Shown here piece after piece: positions 7,901 through 15,068 of a stretch of DNA of 20,961 bases. Numbering within the stretch: position 1 is the first letter of the stretch; each line of letters starts with the position of its first letter. The notes below the pieces were generated by a model that saw only the letters and a list, made by a program, of their open reading frames with translations, searched no databases and had not been told where the DNA came from. The DNA is from Methylococcales bacterium (GTDB lineage: Bacteria > Pseudomonadota > Gammaproteobacteria > Methylococcales > Methylomonadaceae). Location: the NCBI GenBank assembly GCA_009692395.1, contig SHZG01000014.1, forward strand, positions 1-20,961, in the 5' to 3' direction. The position numbers and the translations under genes were made by a program.

Positions 7901-9493
7901 CTATTTCAACGGAATCGGCAAAAACTGTGACCACTTTGGTTCACCGCCGATGTCATCTTTGCTGGGAATTTCTGAATTATGCCACCCGCCGCCTAAGGCT
8001 TTGACTAACAGCACGGCGGTTTGTAGTTGTTGGCTTTGCAAAGTTACGGCAGTTTTTTCATTATTCAATGCGACACCTTGGGCAACCATGACGTTGAGAT
8101 AATTGACCGTTCCCGCTTTATATTGATTGTTAATTAACGCGACTGATTCACGCGCCGCTGTCACTGCTATTTGTTGGGCTTGAATTTCTTCGGCTAATAA
8201 GCGCAAGCTGGACAATTCATCTTCAACTTCTTGAAAACCCACCAACACACTTTGTCGATACGCGGCAACGCTGGCATCAAAGCCATTAATCGCGGCTTCC
8301 ATTTGTGAACCACGCAGCCCACCATCAAATAATGGCAATGCCAATGCCGCAGGGCCTAACGCCCAATAACGTGCGGCGGTCGATAGCAATGAGGATAACT
8401 CGCGTGATTGCGTACCTTTAGTTGCCGATAGCGAAATAGTCGGAAAATACGCCGCTTTAGCAACGCCGATTTGTGCATTTGCCGCCGCGACTTGGCGTTC
8501 AGCAACCGCTATATCAGGTCGGCGTTCTAACAATTCTGAAGGAATAGCCACGGGAATAGTGGGTAGCGTGGCAGTGATTCCCTTAATAGAAATGCTCAGT
8601 TCAGCGGGGGCTTTACCGATTAAAACCGCAATCGCGTGTTCTAATTTAGCGCGGGCAATTTGTACATCAACGGCTTGCGCTTGTGCAGAGGCGAGTTGTG
8701 TTTGCGCTTGGGTGATGTCGGTTTTGTCGATAACACCCGCAGCATAACGGTTTTGGTTAATCGTGAGAATTTTTTGATAGGCGACAATCGTATCATCCAG
8801 CAATTTTTTCTCGGCATCTAAACCACGCAGTTGAAAATAATTTTGTGCCAGCAGGGCATGAGTGGACAGTTTTAATGCTTGCAGTGTCGCATTACTGGCT
8901 TGAGCATTGGCTTCATTGGCTTCCACTTGCCGACGTACACCGCCCCATAAATCAGGTTCCCACGCCATACTCATTGCCATGCCAAAAATATTTTTCACCC
9001 CTTGTACGGCAACACTTTGACCACTGGTGGCACGAAAGCGATTGGTTATTGCCGTACCTGTGCCTGTCGGAAAGTAGGCTGATTTTGCTTCCTGCACTAA
9101 AGATTGCGATTGACGAAACTGCGCCTCAGCTTGGGCAACTGATTGATTATTGAGATTGACTTGGGCTTCTAAGCCGCTCAGCTCAGTGTCTTTGAACAAT
9201 TCCCACCAATTCCCCGTTAGCGGCTGGTCTTCTGGTTGCGCGGTTTTCCAGCCTTTGAGTTCTTTGAATTCAACAGGGACGTTAGCAGTAGGACGTTGAT
9301 AATCAGGGCCTACGGTACAGGACAGTAGGATGGGTAGAGTGATAGCGAAACCTATACCGCGTTTCACACAGACCGCAGGCGCGGTCAGGACAGCATTCCC
9401 AAGTAGCGCGTGGGAACGAGTGGAGAGTGAGACCTGCGAGGTTTTAAAAACCTCGCAGGTCTTGATAGAGCGCGTTAGTAATTTAAGATTCAT
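7901..9493 (-). CDS. RND efflux outer-membrane factor, NodT/OprM-type lipoprotein
   Basis: A TolC-like trimeric outer-membrane channel for RND pumps. After the lipobox LLSC comes the family hallmark TVGPDYQRP, then WWELFKDTEL, AYFPT and two helical-hairpin halves with repeated Ala/Gln-rich heptads (for example RYAAGVIDKTD and QYKAGTVNYL). From ATG 9493 it is 530 residues with the lipobox cysteine at 59, far deeper than the usual 15-25. The ATG overlaps the RND stop (ATGA), so it is probably the ancestral start. Codons between about 9 and 45 are made of dispersed palindromic repeats, read in frame as KTCEVFKTSQV and onward. A GTG at 9367 would give MKRGIGFAITLPILLSC with the cysteine at 17, an ideal signal, but without an evident ribosome-binding site. 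An upstream in-frame GTG at 9511 is less likely. Confidence 0.92.
   Translation of the reverse strand: MNLKLLTRSIKTCEVFKTSQVSLSTRSHALLGNAVLTAPAVCVKRGIGFAITLPILLSCTVGPDYQRPTANVPVEFKELKGWKTAQPEDQPLTGNWWELFKDTELSGLEAQVNLNNQSVAQAEAQFRQSQSLVQEAKSAYFPTGTGTAITNRFRATSGQSVAVQGVKNIFGMAMSMAWEPDLWGGVRRQVEANEANAQASNATLQALKLSTHALLAQNYFQLRGLDAEKKLLDDTIVAYQKILTINQNRYAAGVIDKTDITQAQTQLASAQAQAVDVQIARAKLEHAIAVLIGKAPAELSISIKGITATLPTIPVAIPSELLERRPDIAVAERQVAAANAQIGVAKAAYFPTISLSATKGTQSRELSSLLSTAARYWALGPAALALPLFDGGLRGSQMEAAINGFDASVAAYRQSVLVGFQEVEDELSSLRLLAEEIQAQQIAVTAARESVALINNQYKAGTVNYLNVMVAQGVALNNEKTAVTLQSQQLQTAVLLVKALGGGWHNSEIPSKDDIGGEPKWSQFLPIPLK
9393..9467 (-). repeat. Bipartite palindromic repeat inside the outer-membrane-factor gene
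   Basis: On the minus strand this contains a perfect 33-nt palindrome (9430-9462; arms agacctgcgaggtttt), a 9-nt spacer, then a second palindromic unit beginning ctcgttcccacgcgct and ending gggaatgc (9393-9420). The same two units, in the same order but on the opposite strand, lie at 12609-12678. A third small hairpin (gaccgc / gcggtc, 9371-9386) follows. The copy is translated in frame as part of the lipoprotein N-terminus. Confidence 0.85.
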
Positions 9494-12400
9494 GAAAGTA
9501 GGCGACGGCACAAGGACTGAAAGCGATTCATATAAAGGTAAACCACAGGTGTGGTGTATAGCGTAAGTAATTGGCTAATCATCAAGCCACCGACAATGGC
9601 GATACCTAATGGGCGGCGTAATTCTGAGCCGTAACCTGTACCAAACGCCAACGGTAACGCGGCGAATAACGCGGCAAAAGTGGTCATCATAATGGGGCGA
9701 AAGCGCATCAAGCAAGCGGCGTGTATTGCATCACGCGCGTTCATGCCGTCTTTTCGTTCCGCATTCAACGCAAAATCAATCATCATAATGGCATTCTTTT
9801 TAACAATACCGATAAGCAAAATAACACCGATAAGGGCAATTAAGCTAAATTCAGTGTTAAACGCCATTAACGCTAAAATCGCGCCGATTCCAGCCGAGGG
9901 CAACGTAGATAAAATAGTGAGCGGATGCACAAAACTTTCGTACAAAATACCCAGCACGATATAAATCGCTAACAACGCGGCGGCAATTAACCACGGTTGA
10001 CTATTTTGTGATTGTTGAAAGGCTTTAGCTGAACCTTGAAAGCCGCCATGTACCGACGCAGGCACGGCTAAATCACTTATAGTGGCTTCAATTACTTTAG
10101 TTGCTGCCGATAAAGATAAGCCTGCTTTGAGATTAAAAGAAATGGTTGAAGCGGGAAACTGTCCTTGATGATTTACCGATAACGGCGTATTCACCATGCT
10201 ATAACTCGCAAACGTCGATAACGGTACTTGCGCCCCATTCGGATATAACGTGCTTGGCGGTACGCTGATGTAGAGGTTTTTTAGCGTTTCGGCATTTTGC
10301 GCGTATTCAGGTGCGGACTCCATGACAACGTGATATTGATTCAGTAACGTATAAATAATCGACACTTGCCGTTGCCCAAAAGCATCGTTCAAGGTGGAAT
10401 TAATCAGAGCTTGGTTCACACCTAACCGTGTTGCGGCTTCACGGTCTATTTTCAGGGAAATTTGCTGCCCCTTATCTTGTTGATTAGTAGAGACATCTTC
10501 CAATTCATGGCGTTGTCGCAAGGCTTTAAGAATTTTGGGAGTCCACGTTCTGAGTTCTTCAAGATTATCAGCTTCTAAGGTATATTCAAATGCAGCTGCT
10601 GAGTCACGCGCACCGACACGCATTTCTTGTGCGGGTTGTAAATACAGTCTAGCCCCTGCAATCGCGGTCGATTTAATACGCAGGCGATCTAACAGTTGCT
10701 CAACATTGAGTTTACGTTCTTCCAACGGCTTGAGAATGGCAAAGACCTGTGCATTGTTACTGAGGCGTTGTCCACCGCCACCGCTGCTCCCTGTAAAGCC
10801 GACGACATTGGCAATTTCAGAATCTTCGCTGAGCAACTTAACGAAACTGGCTAATTTTTCCTGCAAGGCATGAGAAGAAATGCCTTGATCCGCTTGGATA
10901 TTACCGCCTAATCGTCCTGTATCTTGCGTAGGAAAAAAGCCTTTCGGTACAATGATATAAAGATACACATTAAAACCAATCGTTGCCGCGAGTACGATGA
11001 TCATCAAGCGGCTATGACTTAACGCCCAATTTAATGAGTGTTCGTAACGACGCGTTAAACCATTAAAACAGCGTTCACTGAAATGATAAACACTTCCATG
11101 TTTTATCTCGCCTGACTTTAACCACAAGGCGCATAACATCGGCGTGGTAGTGAGCGACAACACCAACGACACCAACACCGCCACCGATAGCGTGACGGCA
11201 AATTCTTGAAACAAACGCCCGACCATTCCGCCCATTAATAAAATCGGAATAAACACTGCAATCAATGACAAGCTCATCGTCAACACCGTAAAGCCGACTT
11301 CTTGCGCGCCTTTTAAGGCGGCTTTGCGGGGCGTGTAACCTTGCTCTATGTAGCGCGAGGTATTTTCTAACACCACGATGGCATCATCAACCACAAACCC
11401 AGTCGCCACCGTCAACGCCATTAAGGACAGATTATCCAAGCTGTAATTTAATAAATACATCGCGGCAAACGTCCCAATCAACGACATCGGCACGGTAATA
11501 ATCGGAATCATCGACGCATGCAAATTGCGTAAAAACAAAAACACCACCAAAATGACCAGTACTACGGCAATCAGTAAACTACGCTCCACTTCATATAACG
11601 ACGCGCGAATAGTCGTAGAGCGATCCATTGCCACCGATAAATTCACCGCGCTAGGAATCGACGCTTGTAATTGGGGCAGCAGCGCGGTGATGGCATCCAC
11701 CGTAGCAATAATATTCGCGCCTGATTGTTTATTCAGAACCAACACCACCGCCGTTTTACCGTTCAAAAAACCCGCGCTACGCAAATCTTCCGAAGAATCA
11801 AACACACTACCCACATCCGATAAATGCACAGGCGCGTTGTTACGATAAGCAACGATGAGCGGTAAATAATCCCGCGCTTTTTGCGCTTGGTCATTCACGG
11901 CAATTTGCCAATGTCGCTCATCATCGGCTAATGAACCTTTGGGGCGATTGACATTGGTGTTAGCCAACGCGGTGCGCACGTCGGCAAAACTCACGCCATA
12001 TTTTGCTAACGCCAGCGGATTGAGTTCGACACGCACCGCAGGCAACGAACTACCACCAATATTCACCTGCCCGATACCGTCTTGTTGCGCGATTTTTGGT
12101 GCCAAAATGGTTGATGCAACATCATATAATTGCCCACGTGTCATCGTGTCGGAAGTCAATGCCAAAATTATAATCGGCGCGTCAGCGGGATTACGTTTAT
12201 TGTATTTTGGACGACTGGGTAAATCACTGGGCAATAAGCTACTCGCGGCATTAATCGCCGCCTGCACATCCCGCGCCGCGCCATCAATATTACGGTCTAC
12301 ATCAAATTGCAGGGTAATACTGGCAGAACCGAATGAGCTAGTCGAAGTCATTTCCGTGACTCCTGCAATCCGACCTAACGCCCGCTCTAACGGTGTGGCA

Positions 12401-12588
12401 ACCGTCGCCGCCATCACCTCAGGATTCGCACCTGGCATAGATGCACTGACGGCAATAGTGGGAAAATCCACTTGCGGCAATGGCGTGACAGGGAGTTGAA
12501 AAAACGCCAGTATGCCTGCTAAGGCGATTGCCAGCGTTAGTAAAGTCGTCGCAACAGGGCGGTTAATGAATATAGCGGATACATTCAC
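9490..12588 (-). CDS. RND multidrug efflux permease, HAE1 family (MdtB/MdtC-like)
   Basis: A proton-driven inner-membrane exporter of about 12 membrane segments with two large periplasmic loops; 1032 residues, normal for the family. It begins near FINRPVATTLLTLAIALAG and PVTPLPQVDFPTI. The proton-relay aspartates D401-D402 lie in TM4 (GFVVDDAIVVLE), and the second half has TM repeats ending in IGIVKKNAIMMIDFA and MTTFAALFAALPLAFGTG. The sequence is closest by eye to the MdtB/MdtC group, which normally sits with a fusion protein (MdtA) and a sister permease; neither is present here. The start is GTG 12588, overlapping the TGA of a small upstream ORF (GTGA). Its TGA overlaps the outer-membrane-factor ATG. 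The gene is flanked by inverted copies of a bipartite repeat. Confidence 0.96.
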   Translation of the reverse strand: MNVSAIFINRPVATTLLTLAIALAGILAFFQLPVTPLPQVDFPTIAVSASMPGANPEVMAATVATPLERALGRIAGVTEMTSTSSFGSASITLQFDVDRNIDGAARDVQAAINAASSLLPSDLPSRPKYNKRNPADAPIIILALTSDTMTRGQLYDVASTILAPKIAQQDGIGQVNIGGSSLPAVRVELNPLALAKYGVSFADVRTALANTNVNRPKGSLADDERHWQIAVNDQAQKARDYLPLIVAYRNNAPVHLSDVGSVFDSSEDLRSAGFLNGKTAVVLVLNKQSGANIIATVDAITALLPQLQASIPSAVNLSVAMDRSTTIRASLYEVERSLLIAVVLVILVVFLFLRNLHASMIPIITVPMSLIGTFAAMYLLNYSLDNLSLMALTVATGFVVDDAIVVLENTSRYIEQGYTPRKAALKGAQEVGFTVLTMSLSLIAVFIPILLMGGMVGRLFQEFAVTLSVAVLVSLVLSLTTTPMLCALWLKSGEIKHGSVYHFSERCFNGLTRRYEHSLNWALSHSRLMIIVLAATIGFNVYLYIIVPKGFFPTQDTGRLGGNIQADQGISSHALQEKLASFVKLLSEDSEIANVVGFTGSSGGGGQRLSNNAQVFAILKPLEERKLNVEQLLDRLRIKSTAIAGARLYLQPAQEMRVGARDSAAAFEYTLEADNLEELRTWTPKILKALRQRHELEDVSTNQQDKGQQISLKIDREAATRLGVNQALINSTLNDAFGQRQVSIIYTLLNQYHVVMESAPEYAQNAETLKNLYISVPPSTLYPNGAQVPLSTFASYSMVNTPLSVNHQGQFPASTISFNLKAGLSLSAATKVIEATISDLAVPASVHGGFQGSAKAFQQSQNSQPWLIAAALLAIYIVLGILYESFVHPLTILSTLPSAGIGAILALMAFNTEFSLIALIGVILLIGIVKKNAIMMIDFALNAERKDGMNARDAIHAACLMRFRPIMMTTFAALFAALPLAFGTGYGSELRRPLGIAIVGGLMISQLLTLYTTPVVYLYMNRFQSLCRRLLS

Positions 12589-12725
12589 AGTGCGTTTACT
12601 CGGTTAAGTATCAAGACCTGCGAGGTTTTAAAAACCTCGCAGGTCTTGTTCTCGTTCCCACGCGCTGCGTGGGAATGCAGTGTCAAAGCACCGCGTTGTA
12701 TAGCTGAGTGTGGTGTGGAGCGCAT
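12585..12725 (-). CDS. 46-codon ORF built largely from repeats, coupled to the RND start
   Basis: ATG 12725 is preceded by AAGGAA (short spacing), and the frame reads MRSTPHSAIQRGALTLHS, then through the two palindromic units (HAARGNENKTCEVFKTSQV), then LILNRVNAL and TGA. The TGA overlaps the RND start as GTGA. It is not recognised as any family. It could be a leader peptide that couples ribosomes to the pump gene, the scar of a lost upstream gene (a membrane-fusion-protein gene would be expected here), or a chance frame. It shares the repeat-encoded peptide KTCEVFKTSQV with the outer-membrane-factor N-terminus. Confidence 0.35.
   Translation of the reverse strand: MRSTPHSAIQRGALTLHSHAARGNENKTCEVFKTSQVLILNRVNAL
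12609..12678 (+). repeat. Bipartite palindromic repeat upstream of the RND gene
   Basis: A 37-nt perfect palindrome at 12612-12648 (caagacctgcgaggtttt arm, single central base) is followed after a short spacer by ctcgttcccacgcgct...gggaatgc (12651-12678), itself palindromic. It is the inverted counterpart of 9393-9467: the shared first unit, tatcaagacctg onward, differs at one central base, and the second unit differs at two positions. The rest of 12589-12804 holds only the 46-codon ORF and no other gene. Confidence 0.85.
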
Positions 12726-12804
12726 GAATTCCTTAGTGCGTGTAGTTAGATGGGCGTTATTTTGTGCTCTTTGCTATCTGGCTTGCTGTCATGATTCCAA
12801 TATT

Positions 12805-14172
12805 TCAAGTTACTAACGGTAGAAAGTAAACCCACAACCCAGCCGAGCCACACGCAATAATAACAGGGATAATCCCCACTTTATAACGCAGCAATGCCAA
12901 CAAGGCACACGCACTAATTAAAGCGGCAAGCCCATCAAAAGCACCTGAAAAACCCTGTGGCCAAAAAATATGCCACGCAAAAAATGCCGCTAAATTAATA
13001 ATCACACCGACGACAGCGGCAGTAATTGCCGATAAAGGCGCAGTGAATTTTAAATTACCGTGGGTCGATTCAATTAACGGTGCGCCTGCTAAAATAAATA
13101 AAAAACTGGGTAAAAAAGTAAAATAAGTCACTACTAAGGCAGCAATAACACCCGCGATTAATGGGGTGTCCGCACCTAGCGGTAGCGTATTCCAGCCACC
13201 CAAAAAGCCAACAAACGTGACAATCATAATTAAAGGGCCTGGGGTGGTTTCACCTAACGCCAGACCGTCCATCATTTGTGTCGCACTCAACCAATGATAA
13301 TGTTCTACCGCGCCTTGATAAACATAAGGTAATACTGCATACGCACCACCAAAAGTCAGTAAGGCTGCTTTGGTAAAAAACCAGCCCATTTGTGTTAGCG
13401 CACCGTTCCAGCCGTATTGAGCGCAGAGAAACCCCATCACACTACCCCATAATAACAAACCAACTATCACAATAGTCAATAAGCGCGACCAACGAAAACG
13501 TGCATGATCTGGAATCGGTGTGTCATCATCAATCAGTGCTTTGCCTTGACTGTGTATTACTGCACCATGCCCACCGCCAACGGTGAAATACTGTGGTAAA
13601 AATCGTCCGCCGAGCGCACCAAGGAAAGCCGCAACTAATACAATCAACGGAAATGGTGAGTGTAATATAAAAATAGCGCAAAACGCTAAGGCAGCTAACG
13701 TCCACAACACTGCATTTTTCAAGGCACGCGAGCCAATACGATACGCGGCAAATAACACAATGGCAGTAACCGCAGGTTTAATGCCATAAAGCACCGCAGA
13801 CACCGCAGGCAGTTGCCCAAAACGTAAATACACCCAACTGAGTAAAATCAATAGCACAAGCGAAGGCAAGATAAATAACAATCCAGCAATAAGTCCACCT
13901 GTGGTGCTGTGCATTAACCAACCTAAATAAGTCGCCAATTGTTGCGCTTCAGGGCCGGGTAATAACATACAGTAATTTAGGGCGTGTAAAAATCGCCGCT
14001 CAGAAATCCACCGCCGCCGCTCAACTAATTCTTGGTGCATAATGGCGATTTGCCCCGCAGGCCCGCCGAAACTAATAAAGCCTAGTTTCAGCCAAAATAA
14101 AAACGCTTGGTTGACACTAACCGAGGGCGGCTCTTGGTTATTATTGGTGTTAATTGTATGGGATTTTTTCAA
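12805..14172 (-). CDS. chrA: Chromate transporter, CHR family, two-domain form
   Basis: A 455-residue polytopic inner-membrane protein of the CHR family, whose best-known members export chromate. It has the typical duplicated layout. The first half opens with FWLKLGFISFGGPAGQIA and has LNYCMLLPGPEAQQLATYLG. The second half opens FFTKAALLTFGGAYAVLPYV and has DGLALGETTPGPLIM. The FGGPAGQIAIMH and PGPEAQQLA motifs are conserved family signatures. The start appears to be TTG 14172, preceded by GGGAAC; it overlaps the stop of the AIM24 gene (TTGA). No usable ATG precedes the first conserved segment. Chromate as substrate is inferred from the family; sulfate-like anions are possible. Confidence 0.93.
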   Translation of the reverse strand: MKKSHTINTNNNQEPPSVSVNQAFLFWLKLGFISFGGPAGQIAIMHQELVERRRWISERRFLHALNYCMLLPGPEAQQLATYLGWLMHSTTGGLIAGLLFILPSLVLLILLSWVYLRFGQLPAVSAVLYGIKPAVTAIVLFAAYRIGSRALKNAVLWTLAALAFCAIFILHSPFPLIVLVAAFLGALGGRFLPQYFTVGGGHGAVIHSQGKALIDDDTPIPDHARFRWSRLLTIVIVGLLLWGSVMGFLCAQYGWNGALTQMGWFFTKAALLTFGGAYAVLPYVYQGAVEHYHWLSATQMMDGLALGETTPGPLIMIVTFVGFLGGWNTLPLGADTPLIAGVIAALVVTYFTFLPSFLFILAGAPLIESTHGNLKFTAPLSAITAAVVGVIINLAAFFAWHIFWPQGFSGAFDGLAALISACALLALLRYKVGIIPVIIACGSAGLWVYFLPLVT

Positions 14173-14993
14173 GTATTTGTTCCCATGCTACCCTGTCCAT
14201 GACTCAAATTGGCAATGCTATTCATCATTTTCATCTTGTCGTATACGCCTTGTGTGGGTGCTAACCAAACAATTCCCGGCCCTGCAAACGTTTGCAATAA
14301 ACCTGCACCGCTAGTCACTGATTGAAACAAACTTTTGCCTGATTTTTCTGCATGAAAACTCACACTCGCCGTTCTTACAAAGGCAAAATTACCATCAACG
14401 GATAATTTTTCACCTGCGGCTAATTCGTACATGAGCAATTCAGAAACAGGCACAGGGCAGTTAAGCACTATCACACCTGAGCCTTTGACTTGGGTTTGAA
14501 ATAAGCCTTCACCACCAAACAAAGCACTAGAGACATTTTGCTGCATTTTCGCGCTAACTTCTAAATTGGCAGACGCACAATAAAACGCACCTTTGTCAAA
14601 AATCAGCGCATCATTATCAATGTTGAATAATAAAAAATGCCCAAAAGTGGGTTCTAAATAGACTTCACCTGTGCCTTTAATGCGTGATTGAAACAGCGTT
14701 TCCCCCGTCATAAATTTACGCATTAAGCCTTTGGCAATGCCGCCCTGCATACCCGATTCCAATTGCAAATTGCCTTTCATAAAATACAACGCACCGGGTT
14801 CGATAAGTAGCTCGCTTTTATCCAGTTTAACGCGAATCATTTTTAAATGAATATCGGCTTGATTAGCGAAAAACACTTTTTCAGCGACATCCAAATCATC
14901 TGAACCTTTCAGGGTTTTGTACTGCACGATTTCAAATGTTGTGCCTAGGGTTTTTTCAGTGTCTACTATGTCAAACGGATCATCGTTACTCAT
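14169..14993 (-). CDS. AIM24/TIGR00266-family protein
   Basis: A 274-residue protein of the AIM24 beta-sandwich family. Glycine-rich repeated strands include EPGALYFMKGNLQ, GTGEVYLEP, KGSGVIVLNCPVP and GPGIVWLAPTQG, typical of TIGR00266-like proteins. The family's biochemical role is poorly defined; yeast Aim24 is mitochondrial and affects MICOS stability. ATG 14993 is chosen because AAGGTG lies six nt upstream; ATG 14999 and an upstream start at 15059 are less well placed. No signal peptide is visible, so it is probably cytoplasmic or peripheral to the membrane. It lies 75 nt after the DUF748 gene and overlaps the chrA start by a TTGA junction, suggesting co-translation with the transporter. 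Confidence 0.88.
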   Translation of the reverse strand: MSNDDPFDIVDTEKTLGTTFEIVQYKTLKGSDDLDVAEKVFFANQADIHLKMIRVKLDKSELLIEPGALYFMKGNLQLESGMQGGIAKGLMRKFMTGETLFQSRIKGTGEVYLEPTFGHFLLFNIDNDALIFDKGAFYCASANLEVSAKMQQNVSSALFGGEGLFQTQVKGSGVIVLNCPVPVSELLMYELAAGEKLSVDGNFAFVRTASVSFHAEKSGKSLFQSVTSGAGLLQTFAGPGIVWLAPTQGVYDKMKMMNSIANLSHGQGSMGTNT

Positions 14994-15068
14994 ATTCATC
15001 ACCTTTTTTATAGTTTCGCCTTTGCAGGCAGGATGGTTAACCTCGAATGAGGGTAGCAATATAGTCTG

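Noticed and set aside
9490..9566. Plus-strand frame over the outer-membrane-factor/RND junction
   Set aside because: Antisense to both genes and passing through the palindromes, which are open on both strands; no supporting signals.
11939..12499. 186-codon open frame on the plus strand inside the RND gene
   Set aside because: Antisense to a well-conserved RND permease segment; composition is that of a shadow frame and no ribosome-binding site or family match is visible.
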